Shown here piece after piece: positions 13,696 to 27,715 of a stretch of 64,000 nt of DNA (position 1 is its first letter; each line of letters opens with the position of its first letter). The stretch is from assembly GCF_001640805.2 (NCBI RefSeq), contig NC_066850.1, forward strand, positions 1,631,149 through 1,695,148, given 5' to 3'. A program made the position numbers and the translations under genes. Origin of the DNA: Lates calcarifer. Lineage: Eukaryota > Chordata > Actinopteri > Centropomidae. The notes beneath the pieces were generated by a model. The model had not been told where the DNA came from and ran no database searches. It saw only the letters and a list, made by a program, of their open reading frames with translations.

Positions 13696-14268
13696 TCAGA
13701 CAGTTGTGACAGATAGGAAAGCGTTGTGTACTTTAGAGCCCTCAGGGACTCTGGCCCCATGGCTCATCAACTCCTGGATGGTCATCCAGTTGTCAAGGAT
13801 CTTTTTGTTTCGTTTCTTCATCATTTTTTTGTGACTGAGCTCTAAGATATTAATCTCCTTCCTGCCCTCAGCTCCACTGGCTGGCCCCTCCTTTAGACAC
13901 TCAAGGCGGCTCTTTTGCATGAACTCCCTCCTCTTCCTCTGCTCCCTGGCTCGTGCCAAGTGCTGCTTCCTTTCTTCTTTGCTCCAGTAGCGACCCATCT
14001 TCATCTCACTTATGGCATCATCATCTGTGGTCATGCCTCCGCTCCTCTCCTCTCGTATCCTTAGCGCCCGCTCCCTTAGGATGCGGTCACGAGCAGGCCT
14101 ACGCGCCACGTACCGCGTGCCGTCAGCGCGGACTTTGACCTTCCACTCCAGACGGGGTTCCCCAGGGCGTCCGTTCCAGTGCACGGGATCTCGACAGACA
14201 CTGAGCAGACTCAGCTGGCTCTGGGAATACTCCAGGGCTGAGTGCTGTTGTAGAAGCTGCATGTAGCT
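13696..14268 (-). CDS. pdzrn4: pdzrn4 last coding exon: conserved basic C-terminus and PDZ ligand
   Basis: This exon gives 190 codons and a TGA stop. It begins [20 protein letters not shown] and includes [80 protein letters not shown] and [15 protein letters not shown], ending [10 protein letters not shown]. This block is the best-conserved part of LNX3/LNX4 proteins; ILDNW, QELM-HG and HNAF agree with PDZRN4 rather than PDZRN3. The -TTV end is a class I PDZ-binding motif. The acceptor is GTGTTCCAG|AGC, phase 0. The stop is UGA followed by CGG, with a stem-loop just downstream. Confidence 0.95.
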   Translation of the reverse strand, partial: SYMQLLQQHSALEYSQSQLSLLSVCRDPVHWNGRPGEPRLEWKVKVRADGTRYVARRPARDRILRERALRIREERSGGMTTDDDAISEMKMGRYWSKEERKQHLARAREQRKRREFMQKSRLECLKEGPASGAEGRKEINILELSHKKMMKKRNKKILDNWMTIQELMSHGARVPEGSKVHNAFLSVTTV

Positions 14269-17200
14269 CTGGAACACAGAGAACACTGTTAGAAGTACGG
14301 TCATCAACCAAATCAGTGAATGGTTGACACGCCTCTTTTGTATGATACATACCTGGAGTTGCCTGGATCCTCCTTGGCCTTGATAGGGAGTTGTCTGATA
14401 TGAACACCCATAGGGAAGCCCTCTCCTGGAATCTCTGGTCCTCCCTTTCTTCTCACACCTCTCATCGTCTGCAGGCAGGGCAGGGTCTGATTCAGACCTG
14501 GAGGGGTTGCTCTGATCTGGGCTGCTAGAGATAACAGGGCCTGGGTCTGCTGGTCTGCTACGACTGGGTGTACCCTGGGGCTTGGGGATAGGAATGGGGC
14601 TGGAGGGTGTGGAAGAGGCCACTCTGAGGTTTTTCTGGTTGGTGATGCTGATGTGTCTTTGCAGAGAGTGGTCAGGAGATCTCTCCATCCCCAGCGGTGT
14701 CGACCGTGCACTCTCTGCTGTGTTGTAGGCACTGGAGCTGTCCTTCTCCCTGATCCTATCGCTGTCTGACCTCTCTGGGTATTCGTGGATGTCAGCCAGC
14801 CTGCCGTGCCGCTTGTGTCCGTCTTTGGGGCTTCGTCCCGGCGAGCAGGGTGTGGGCTGTGAGGGGTCCAGCTGGTGGGTCTGGCGGAGCTGATGCGCCT
14901 GCATGATGCTCTGACACTCCAGCTCAATGCTGCGCAGTTCCTCATTTAGCATCCTTAACTCCTGCTCCACCCCTCCCTGTCCACCTACACTGTCCTCGCC
15001 ATCTCCATCCGCTCCTCCCTGCTCAGTGAGGCTGCACTCTATACTGTGTCGAATGGAGTACACCCCACATTCGCCTCCATTCCGGATTTGACACTTGAGC
15101 TCCAGAAGTTGCTGGAAGCGATTCTCCAAACCTAGGATCCCACCTCCACCATTGCGAATACTGACTACCCCTTCATGGCCTTGGCCTTTGGACAGTGTCC
15201 TTTGATTCTGGGTGTCCTGTGGCACTACAGTCCCTTGTCTTGTGTGTGGATGCTCTGCCCGCCATCGATCCCTCAAGCAGTGGGCCGGGCTCCTCCTGTG
15301 GAGTCTGGCCAGCAGGGGTTGGTGCTCCGGACTGTCTGTACTGCGTCCAAACCCACTGTCTTGATTATTGGAGGAACAGGTGGCTGTGTCTGTTGTCATC
15401 TCGTCTTCAGCTTGATGCTGGTGTTTGAAGAGAGATAAAAAACTATTTTATTCACTTGCAGGAGCTTCTTATGTTCGTTGCTGATCATGTTGGTTACATG
15501 CAGTGCATTGTGGACAGGTCAATGATCAGCCAAGAATTCTTAGAGATTATGCCCATGTTGGACAATTCTACACCTCACAATGTACATCCAATGCCAACAT
15601 TTACTGCCAACGCAGTAAGTAGTGTGCCCTATATGTAATGAGATGTAAAGTAAGGGTGTGGAGGTCAGGGTTATTGATGGATGTATAGCACATCTGACTT
15701 TCATGAATAGACCATAGCACCCTGTCATAGACTTTCTGTAACATTACCTAAACGCTTTGGTTGCCTAACCAGACCCATCCATAGAAAGCTAGAACGTTTG
15801 AAACATTGCCACTGAACATAATACAGGGTTTTACAGAATTGTCCAATATGAAAAGGTTGGAAGATTAGCCTCTCCTTCTTTTTACTCCATCACCTGTCTT
15901 CCCCTCTTGTCTTTCCCAGATACCTTTCTGCCTCTTTTTGGACATTCTTGACTCGTTTTGATTCATTTCTCTCAGCTCGCACTCTCACCTCATCTCCCCT
16001 GTCAAAGTTATGTTCCTTCTGCTTCCTCCTCTCCTCCAGGATCTGCATCTTCAGCTCTTCCACGAGCTCCTGTTGCTCATCATCCAGCCATACTTCCTCC
16101 TCCAGCTGAAATCACAACATCTTGTCAGAAACCTGTCTCTCTCTGCATATGAATGTTTGTGTGAGTGGAAACTCCAGACAATCATGCTGACAGGTGGAAG
16201 GAAAAGAAGAGGCACTTAGCAGGCAGCTGTTATTTGACATGACACAGGTTGTCAAGAGAGGGCAGGGAGCCCATGTAGGCGTGCGTCTGTGTGTTCACCT
16301 GGATTTCTGGTCTTGTCACCAGTAGTATGATGCTCCTTGCTTCTTCACTTGACAACAGGGCAACAGCTTTCTCTCGGTCTTGCACCTCACAGCCATTTAT
16401 CTGCACATCATAGATAAGTATAGATAGTCATGTTAAGAAGAGAGAACTTTCAGAAAGTTCTGGCTACATACCAAGAGAGGACAATTTGTTATTTTAATCC
16501 TCTATTATCAACCTATTTTGCCTCCATTAGTTTCTTTTCACACTTTCTCTCTTGACCTCTCCGTCTGTCTACTCCACTGCCTCTCTTTCCTCCTTTCTGC
16601 CATCACTTCTTCCAACTTCATGCATCTGCAGGAAAGGAATGGATTGGCTGCACTCTCTGGTAAGGGAAGTCAATTGCGAGCGTGTATAGTCCGACCTCAC
16701 GAGAGTCTGCTCTCACCGCACATCCAGACACACAATTAACTGTTCTTTGACAGGTGGCGTTCATCTTTTCCTCACTAGAGTAATGGGGCTGTCAGAGGAA
16801 GATAATAGGGCCAGGAGTACAGCGGGCCCTGCTCCCCACAATCATTCATGATACTGGGAAACAGAAACACTACAGTGACAGAATGAAAGTAACTCACAGT
16901 GCTGTATACAATAAATATGGAAGAAAGGTAATGTTGGTACATTGTTGTTCAGACTTTAGGCAACTTGAGGGCTTAGGGAGAGGACATAACAGTACATTTT
17001 GGCTGTATTTTTTATCCATCATTCTTACATTTCAATAGTAATCAATTGCTTGGATAATCTTTTTTAGAATTACACTATATTGCTGTACTGGGTGGTGCCC
17101 TTATACTATAAGCATTGTTACAGCTAAAGCCTCCTGAAGTGGAGGGATGCTGGTTGGAAAGAGAGCTCTCCCCATTCATGTTGTTGCATAATGAGAAAGG

Positions 17201-20200
17201 GCAAGACTGAGACAGAGAGCAGTGCTAGAGATGATGTAGTGCCTGGTGTAACTGCGACTAAGAACTTTACTGGACACACCAGCAGTTTGAATAAAAGATA
17301 CTCTATAAAAAGCAGACTGGAGGATCTACATGGACATGTTTTTTCCACATGGATTTTTTTTTTCCTAATACAAAGAGTTACAACTAGACAGAGAGTGGGA
17401 AGACATGTCAGAATCCATGTGAGTTCATAATATAACCTGGTGTGAATGTGCTTTGGTCACTAAGATGAAACTACACACCTGTAGAATACGATCTCCTTCC
17501 TTGATGCGCCCATCTCTCGCTGCTATGCTGTTCGGTTCCACCTGCACAAAAGGACATGGAAATCAGTGCTGACAGCTGGTCATTGTGTAGCTCTGTATTC
17601 TCATAAAAACACCACTGACGTACCACTCTTTCACCAGAGCTCTCTCATTTCTGCTGTCAGGAAAGAAGTCAGGGTTTTTTTTTTTATTACAGAGAGAAGA
17701 TACTTATTTTCTCACTGACAACCTTGTATTTTTCATATGATACAGGTTGTTTTTTTTTCTCAGTGGTGACGTGTATCAGCGCTCCTCATTTATTCCTCTG
17801 ACTGACACCGAGTGAGGTAACACAAAAGTCCTTGACATTACATTACAGAGCGTGGGTGTCATATAAGAGGTATGAAAAGAGAGACAATAGGAAAAAACAA
17901 CTAAAAACATAAAAAGCCGCAAGTGTTTATGGTGCAGACATGATTCTGTTCTAGCTGAACGAATCAACACCTCGTGTTTGAAAATGCATCTCAGTGGATA
18001 TGCATATAAACCACAACAACACAATCCCTCAACAGTCATTTGGTAAACTTGTTTTGTTGCTCTTGCACTGAGGATCCAGACAGATGCCAACATATAGAGA
18101 ACAAAAACCTTGGTGGAAATGCAAAAGAAAAAAAAATCACACACTTTCTGAAGTCACACCAATACTATCCGTACATACATTTTAATGAGGGAAATTAGCA
18201 TTTTTATCCTTTTATCAGACATACAGAAATAGACGTGTTCTGCTTTCACAGTCTGTTGAGGTTCAGAAGGTGCTGGTGTTGTTTGTAGCTTTGCATTCTA
18301 GTCTTGGTGTGGTTCGAGAAGAACAGGTGCACAACCAGAGGAATAGGGAATAGCTGGCAGAGTTCACAGATTTATATACAAGTCATTTTTATAAAGGCTG
18401 AGAGGAGCTAAATATACGGCAGGTCGTTGTAATCCTGCCATTTATATCCTTATAGCTGCAGTCTAATCCTCATAGCAGCTCTTACTTCTCACTCCCTCGC
18501 CTTTGTGTTCGTAATGGGATTGAAACCGCACCTGGAGTCAGAATAACATTTTTCTAATTTGGTTCATGGTGCTTAAAGCCGTCTTAATTCCACCATTCAT
18601 TCAGGTTTGTCTCAAAAAGTGCAATAATTTCTTTTCAGCTATTTTGCAAGAGGAAGTATTTCATTTTTCTGAGCCACAAATCCTCAGAATGTTAAAAAGA
18701 ATCTCTGCAGTAAGCTCCCCCTCTTTGTTTTGAGTGTTTGGTATTCAGACGGTGCACTAAATGTGGAGAATGTGTCATTTAGCACACTGTGGTTGGGAGG
18801 GGAAAGAGAAGGTTGTCGCTCAGAGCTAATTAAAACCTTCAATTAAAACACGTTAAAGGAGGAGGAATGTGAATGGCAGGACGGGAATCACATTTCAAAC
18901 CTGACTTCCTCTGTGGCCACGCGTGGCTCATTCTCCGGCTGATATTTCACTGGCAAACATTTTCCCCACCTTCCTCCCTAATTCAGTTCGACTTGCTCTC
19001 CGCTTCAGTATGTAAAGATGGAAATTCAAATGGGATTTCATGCCATCTTTTAATAACTTCTATCAGACTTCACTGGGGAGAGCTTGTTAATACTCCAGGG
19101 GGTTTCTAGGCCACAGTATTTTATTTTACAGAACAGTGGTTGTGTGGCAGGGGGGAACCAATTACCATTGATTCCTCAAAAGAAGAAAACAGTTAAATGT
19201 GCTAACAAGGCGTAACTATTTTCTCTGCGCCCACCTGGCTGACATAGATGCCGGTGTCCTCCTCATCGTCGGTCCTGTAGCACAGCGTCAGGCCGAGCTT
19301 CTCCTGGCTATTCTGCCTACACAGCTCCACCTCCTATTACACACAAACAAAACCAATGTTATGCTTGTTAGGAGCTTATGCTTTTTTTTCCTAAGTGGAG
19401 CCGATGGATTCCAAAACCGTATCATTTGAAGCATTTCTGTATTGCAGATGAAATGATACCACCCATGGGAGACCAGGCCCAACTTAATTTTTACGCTCTA
19501 TATTACCGTTGCTAATCACTTTGGGCAAAGAGGATCTATGGTATTTCTACTCATGTACAATACCCAAGTGACCTCAAATGTCTACCTCTCACTCTCTTTG
19601 CTACATGTAGGTACACACACTCATAATTCACTTAAAATATTCCACCAACTCTTTCTCAGGATTTCTGGATGGGTCTATTGGGCACAGGCCCAGAAGCCCA
19701 GAGGGTCAGGAGGGCCTGATCCAGAGCCTCTGCCCCCTCCCACAGGAGATTTTTTCTAAATTTTCCCCCGATTTCCTACTGGCTCCCTTTGATCTCTGCT
19801 GTGTATAAAGGCAATCACATAAAGATAACTCCGTGGTAATCTTTATTAACCCCATGCTGCAAAATTCATTTCAGCGCTGTGAAGTTCTGAAAGGCAGGGT
19901 GTGGGGTAGAACATGAGGTAAGATTGACAGGGGAAGTAATTAATTTCTGTGGCATTTAACCCCCTGTGCAGACAGCCCTGACCTTCAAAGGTTGGGGTGT
20001 GTTGGGAGTTTATAATATTATAACACAGTGAACTGGGTTTGACTACCCACACTCCTCACCAGTTTAGTTCACTGGCTGATTTGTACAAACCCTGACAGTG
20101 AAATAAGAGCAGCACACCGCGAGATCAGACAACACTAACGCCTTAATGTCAGCGCACGATGGGTGGTACGCCGGGTTTTAGTGAATTACTGGAGTCAGTC

Positions 20201-23200
20201 ATTGTGGTGTGACGCTCACTACTAAATGAATCTCCAGTTGCGTGGAACTGTGGGTGCTGGAGCTCTAGATGGGCTCAATTAGTGATGATTGGGTCATAAT
20301 CTCTGCCGCTGTGGAGTTAAAATTATGGCACAGCGGTGACGTCTAAACTAATTTAATGTGGCTTACAATCACATGCATTGTGACAATTCTTGTCATTCTT
20401 TGAAATTAAAAATACAGCATTTACCACATGGTACTAACGTATATGAGAAATAAAGACATATTGACAATAGGTGGCATCCTGTCTTTTAGAGCCACATTAA
20501 ACATCTGTCAGTAACATTTCAGTCTAACATGCACTTAATAGTTATTTCATGTTTCATTCACAAGAAATTACTGCCAAGCCTGATGTCCATTGTCTCATTG
20601 TTTCCACATCATTCAGCTGTTACTGTTTTGTCAGGCACAGTGATGATAATTCAGTCAGGAAAAGATTGAAAATGATTCATAATCAGAGGTTTCACATTGA
20701 TACTCTGTTGTTTGCTGTAAAACTTCTTTTAGCCTTTTTTCATCTGCTTTGGTCCATGCCAGCCAATTTGATTATGATCATTATGGGCGGATGGCCGTCG
20801 ACAGTGTCACCTCAAACTGTTACTGCTACTGGCAGGATGGGAGACAAAATACTCATGGCCTTTGCTGCATTGATTTGGACCATTTTGTTTTTTAATCTGT
20901 TTCTCTCAAGTTCCCCACTGTTATGAAAGTGCAATGCTAAATTACAGGAGTATCTCTTTAACAGCAGAGGCACTTACTTTTGCGTTTGTCACTGTCTGTA
21001 TAAAACAGGATTCAGTTATTCTTTATACTTTTACAGACAAAGCCCAATAAGACTCTTTCTCTCTCTATTTATTTATTAAATTTTTAGGGGATATTCAAAA
21101 AATATTGAGTGTTTGAAGTCTGGCACCCGTTGGCAATCCATAATTAAGACATGTTTATTTTGACTAATTTGGCAAACAGCTAACTGGCTGCTGTCTGGCA
21201 GACTGCTGCCACTTCATTAACCACAGTATGTAACCTGGTGACCAAACAGAGCTTTCATTAAAATCTGACATTATTGAACACTGCTTTGCCTGGGAAGTGG
21301 ATATAAATATCCCAAACTGTTGAGAATACCATTAACTCATATTTAATAACAGTATTTTTAGCAAACACTAAAACACATTGTGATTGTGATTGGAAAGGTT
21401 CTCTGTTCCGCTGTGCTGTAACAAACAAAGTGTCCGCGTATAAAACTGGCTGCTCTGAAAGCTCATTCTCGACACGTGCTGTCTGCTACTTGGCGATATT
21501 ATAGTACGGTAGATTTGGCAGGAGTATTATGACAGCAGGAGTACTCATGTGGACAATCAGTTTGAAGTGAAGCTAAACCTGTCAGTCGGACGTAATGTTC
21601 CTGGGAATGGCGGCCCCTATTCTGCTCCATCCAAGAGGAAAGTCATTCATGTTTCAGTTAGATACACATGGGTGGACAGAGGTAAGTGAGGACTGCCGAT
21701 TAGGTGTGCGTATGTCTGCCAAGTGAGGGTGGGAGTGTAGTAAAGCCAGCCTTGTTCTTATACTACTGCTATTACCACACACAGGAGAGTGTGCTGTGAG
21801 GTAAGGCCACAGCTGGCAGCAGAGGAATCCTAATGACCCACAATGCAGTTCACTGAACCAGGGAGTGCCTATTAAACCGGGAAAGACCACTGACACTAGC
21901 AGACGTCACCCATCACTGTCACCTAGCGTGACCTCAAGGTCCACTGTCTGACTTGTGTGATACATCTGTTATGACGGAGACACTTGTGGGTGCAGGTCAC
22001 TGACTGTAAGGGACTCACACAACACAGAATCATCATCATCACTGTCTTCTTGTTTTATTAGTTTTTCCACTGATTTAGTGAGAGCTTTCTTTTTTACCAC
22101 ATAACATATTTACTGCTTCTGTTCAGCTTGAAGTGGCTGAAAGGAGCACAGATATTTCTTAAGGACAGTTCAACCGCCTGTAAGTGAAGAACATTGGTAA
22201 TTCAAAAGAGAGATCTTTCTTTTGGTACCATTACATGAGCAAATGGCCTTCCCTCTTAAACCCAGGGCCTGTGTGTGGGACACGCTACACAAAACAATCT
22301 AAAGAGAGCGAGCTGCTTTGACAAAAGGCTGCCAATTTTCTTGTATTATTGTGGTAGGCAATTTTTCTTGTATTGTTATGGGACTTGTGAGCCTCACATG
22401 TAAGGTCTAGCCTTGGATTATGTCCTGGGATTTTGTATTGCTGACACAGCGGTGGCCTCAAATCCCACAGCATCAGTGGGAAAAAAATTAAGCCTATTCA
22501 ATCTGTGTACAGTGGCTTTGAAAGCCACAAGTTTGATCCATCGTTGGAAAACTGTACCTCATATTCATACTCTTCGGTCCTCTCCACCTCTGCTGGGGTG
22601 TTAGCCAGGTACTCTGGACATTCATAAAACTCATGCTCCATGGTGTGGATGGAATGACAGCTAGAGAGAAAATGGGAGAAAAGTCTGTTATTGTGTGTTA
22701 AATCTCATTACTGAATGCTCTCATACGTATGTTCCCATTGTATGAAATACCATATTATATTCAGCGGGTCCAGTGCAATGCAAAACAGGGATGGGTTACA
22801 TCAGCTGTACATTCCAACTAGCAGTAAAACACCACACAATTAACATACTACTGAATATGCAGTGAATGTATTTGGTGTAATTATTTAAATGTTCCAACTC
22901 ATACAGGGACGTAAGGGTAATTGTGCCTCTATCTATTCCAACAGCTGCATCACCAATACACAGCCTGATCATGTTTTTACAGCATTGATTAGAAGAAAAT
23001 AATTTGCTTAATTATTAGGTTTTTAGGTTTTTCCTAGCTGTTAATTAAGGTGCCTGAAACCTCCTGGGCATTTTGCACGTGCATGTGACATATATCTTAA
23101 TAACACTTATCTCATTCTGCATCAAAACTCTGAACAAGCAACATGGACATCAAACGTTTCTGCCGTAAAAGCCACGACCTCTGTAAACTGTCACCAGGAT

Positions 23201-26200
23201 AACTTCCTCTGCATAATCATTCACCAACACTGGCAGATTTGTAGTTTTAGATGACAAATTGATTTCATTTGCTGCCCAGCAGAGCCCTATAAATAGCCAC
23301 AGAATGGACGCAGTGCTGGAATGCCAGCTCTATCAGTCCATTGGCTTTTAATCACCCAGCAAAAGCTCCCATTAAAGAAAATGGATGTAGCACACAGAAG
23401 CAATTATTGCATGTGACTTCAGCTCTGCATAATGATATCACAGGGACAGAGTACTTAGCTATGCTGGGGATTTCCACTCTATGACACAACATGGAGAACA
23501 ACATCCAACCTCTCTATGTTGTCTCACTGTGTAGATGTGCATTTTACATAAAGTGTTTGCCCTCACCTGTCAGACAACAGGAAGGGGCAGATGTCAGGGA
23601 CGGGTGGGGTAGCGGGCCGAAGCTTGGCCAGCGCCATGATGTGCTCGAAGGTGATGTCTGTTTGCGTACAAACGTCCACGACACACACATCCTGTGGCGT
23701 GCCGCTGTGGTTGTGTGCGACAGCCCCCGCGGCTCTGGTTGGGGTTCGCCGGAGAACCTGGACAACGATGGGGTCTCGCCTGATGGCCTCCACCACCGCC
23801 TCGTCATGGTCGACCTTGGAAAAGTCACGAGCGTTCACCTGGTGAAATGGAAAGCAAAGAGTCACTGGACTGAGAGATTTTGAGCTTCGTTGGGAAACAG
23901 CAGCACTAATGACGAAAACATAGCGTTCTTTCTGTTTGCTGTTGTAAGTTACGGTGGAAGGACGTAAATCATACCCTGTTCCAACATCTACATTTCCTCG
24001 TGGCAATGGTAATCATTCTGAACTGTCTCTGAAAAAGAAAAATCAGAGGAAAGGTGTGCACTCTTATCTTACCCTTTTTTTAACCGTCATATGTCCAGGG
24101 ACGATCTGACAGACATGCATGCTCTTTCCAGAAACAACCTGGTTCATGTTTACACCTGGGGTCCTCGCAGTACCTTTAAACCAACTACGAGTTAAGTACT
24201 TTATAAAAGGGCACTTTGCCGGTAATTCTTGATTGAGGGAGCAAATTACATATTCTCCCTTTGTCTCCCTGCACAATACACTTTCCCAGCAGGTTTTAAC
24301 TGCTGACCAGCTATTCACAAATGTGCTTCCATAACCTTTAGGCAACTGCCAAATTTACGGAGGCTGTATAATGTACTACATTTTCTGAAAGAGGAAAAAC
24401 TCCCAGAAGCATGCTTTAATGGGCTCATTTAATCTCATTCTGTTTTGCTCCAGTATTCTTTTTCAACTCAGTCCAGCTCAGATGCATTATTTACATTGCA
24501 TTCCTACCATTAAGCCCATTAGACATAGAATAATAATACTGATTTAGGCAAATGAGCTGCAAAGTGGGGAGGGGCAGCGGGCGGTAGACCTCACTCCACT
24601 GGGAATATCAGTTTTAGCAAGCAGCACCTACTTAATTTGCAAATTAAGAAAAGGTTGTGCCACAAGGGAATCAGTGGAGAATAGGTATGTAAGACATCAT
24701 ACTGACAGCTGTCAGAAAACACACTCATACATACATACTCCATCCATGGCACCCTGTCACTTTCTTTGACCCAATTACAAGCTCTCTGTAAGCCTGCGCC
24801 TTTGCTCAAGTTCATTTTCAGTCTGTCATACACTGAAATTGACTAATTGCATTGATTTTGGGTCAAGAGTGTTTGTCAAGGGCTTAAAATGTGGAAGCAC
24901 AGGCCCAATGTCAGCATCATCATTAGGAGAACAGAGAGGAAATATGGGGAGCTACATTCATTTAGTGGCAGAGTGGTTCTCTTTTTGTGATCCCCTGGAA
25001 TGGAGAACTGGATGTTACCATTACACTGGATTTACACATGATAAATTTGTCGATATTTTTATGGCACAAGTTGAGAAAGTGTTGCAAAAACTCTGCCCAT
25101 CAGTACACACCCTGTACGGCCATCTGCAGCTATGATGTTTTTAATGGATCAGACCTGTGACCTTTCTTGCTTTGTCACATTTCTGCCACATGACAGCTCT
25201 TTCCCACACACATTAACCCCGTTTGTGCGTCTTTGAAAAAGTGTAGAGAAAGTTCCATAACCATTTTTAAGTTGTAATGAGGTCCAGATGGACACATTAA
25301 TCTCCAATCAGGGCGAATGCTCTGGAAGGCAGGAAGTGATTGTGCGGATACACCTGCCAGTGTGTTTACCTGCTGTTGTTCCTCCATTCAATCTGCCTGT
25401 TGATGAGCTAACTGGGGGCTGATTAATAGCCAGCAGATGTGACAAAGACGGGGGATAATGGCTCAGAACGTGCAGGTTTTATGTGTTTGTGTGCATGACA
25501 TATTTTGTACATCGTATACACTGAATTTACAAAGCATTAGGGATAATTAAACCACAAATGAGGAGATAAAGAGAAGCAGACTAGTTAGAGGAGGTTTTAA
25601 AGCTCTGAGACAATTGAGGTGTTGATTATGCAGAACGGTTCAGAAACACTCATTTATGTATTTCTGTTCTTTCTTAATTTATATATTATTATATATATAT
25701 ATATATTATATATATATTCTGTTTTCTGTTTTTATCAGAGTCTTCATTAAACCTTAAGAGACACAGAAATGCATCAATCAATTCTCATACATTTAACAAC
25801 TGAGAAGTCTTTCTTTGCAATTTCTTATCAATGTCATATTATTGTTTATTCTTGCAAAGACTCCTTCCCCATAGGGATTGTAATTTAATTTAGCCACAGA
25901 GTGGGATTTTCCTCTCTGTATATGTGTGTAAATGCACAGTAGATATACATGCAGGTGCCATATCTGTGCTGAGACATGTAGGTGTGTAGATTCCATCAAT
26001 ATCAAACAGTAATTCCATTTTTATTACCGGTTCCCTTTCTCATCACTCAACTGCAATCTTCTGACTGAGATGACAGAGAGACAATATCAACTCGTTACAT
26101 CATCTGATATAACCCATGAAAGCTCCACTAAAAATAGTCTGAGGTGAAGGGGGGGGGACATGGGGACAGCTGTAATGAACCAACAACCTAGCACAGGCTT

Positions 26201-27672
26201 CATACACCTCTCAAGTTAAAGGTTACCATTGCCAATAAAAATGGTTCCCAGTAGCCCTAAACCAAAGCTTCTTGTCCGTCCAAACACTTCCTAAAGGTCA
26301 AGGTTCAAAGTGGTGCACTATACAGTCTATGGGGAGGACTGAATATACTGTAGCTTATGTGTGTGTGTGTTACTACTTATGTGTTCGGTGAGCGCTGCCT
26401 TTTGTGAAAATGTCATTTGCTTGTTACCTGTCCACTTCGTATGTTATGCCTCTTCATGATACTCTATATAAATCTATATATGTTTACTGGCTGAGAAGAG
26501 AAGGTTAGCATGCTAACACAGTTTGGCTAGTTAGCCAAAAGCCTTAATTTTGTGAATATAAAATAAACATTAAAATGTCACATATCTTGATACTTAGACT
26601 ATGGACAGCGTGAAGGAATGCGCTAAAAAGAACACAACTTAATACATTACATTTAAATATGTGATCACAGCGTAGTTACACCACTAACGTTACTCTGCTA
26701 ACTTAAGCTATATTAGCATGACTACTTGAACTACTTTTGCTTTATGTTTGGATTTAGCGAGTGCCTAATTTATGAGACTGAAGCACTAACATGTTGAATA
26801 ATTAAAATTAAACTGATTTGTGACTTACGAGAAACAGGAAAAGGTATGTAAATGTATATCTAGCTGAGGCTAACTGAGAATATCTAACTAGCTAGCTTTA
26901 AATTCACATAGATTTCTTAGCTGATAGAATTTCTGTTTTGTAGTTACTGATTTTTTTTAAAAATATATTTTTGCAGAAATTCCAAATTTTGTTGCATGAC
27001 ATTTTTTATACAGTCAAATAAATTTCAATACATCATCCTCTGGACTCAGTTTTGACCAAATAAGTATTACTGCATTTTACCTTTGTATGGAAGAATAATG
27101 TTAAGGAAAATAACCTCCATTAATCATATGTCTCATCCGCTCACTTGGAACTTTTGTGCTCTGGAAAGTCCAGAGGACTATTGAGCATGCCTTGATATTT
27201 CACCTCCTGACTCTAGACAGACTTTTTAAGGTTATGCATATTGGAAATGGTGGGTCTCAGCCATCAGCTATTAATGTAACATTTTACTCCTTGATGCCCC
27301 AATTACACACATCATTGACTATGAGGGCTTGCTAGCGGACAATAATGTGTAAATGGCTGTTATGTGTTAAGAAGGGGTTGAGGCTTTCAGTATGCTCAAT
27401 AGAAGGCCCATGTTAACCTTTAAATGCGTCTCAGGGTTTTATCAGTGGACCGCTAAGATGGCTAAATGTTGTTTCCACTTTTGAATACAAACAGGAGCGA
27501 TAAGGAAAACCCAGAGATTAGAGAGAGTGTTTGTCTGTGTGTGTTGTGTGTGTGTTATAGGGCGGTACATGTGAATGGATGAGTTTGCTGCTCAGAGATA
27601 AGAGCGTGATGGAAACCGCTCAACCTCACAGCTAAATCTGACAGATATGGTGTCATTGTGAGCAAATGGACA

Positions 27673-27715
<43 letters not shown>

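Noticed and set aside
13696..15399. A single 567-residue uninterrupted protein
   Set aside because: It reads through an 84-nt GT-AG intron; removing it restores the conserved Q-SYMQL junction, and the exon really begins upstream of that Met at an acceptor.
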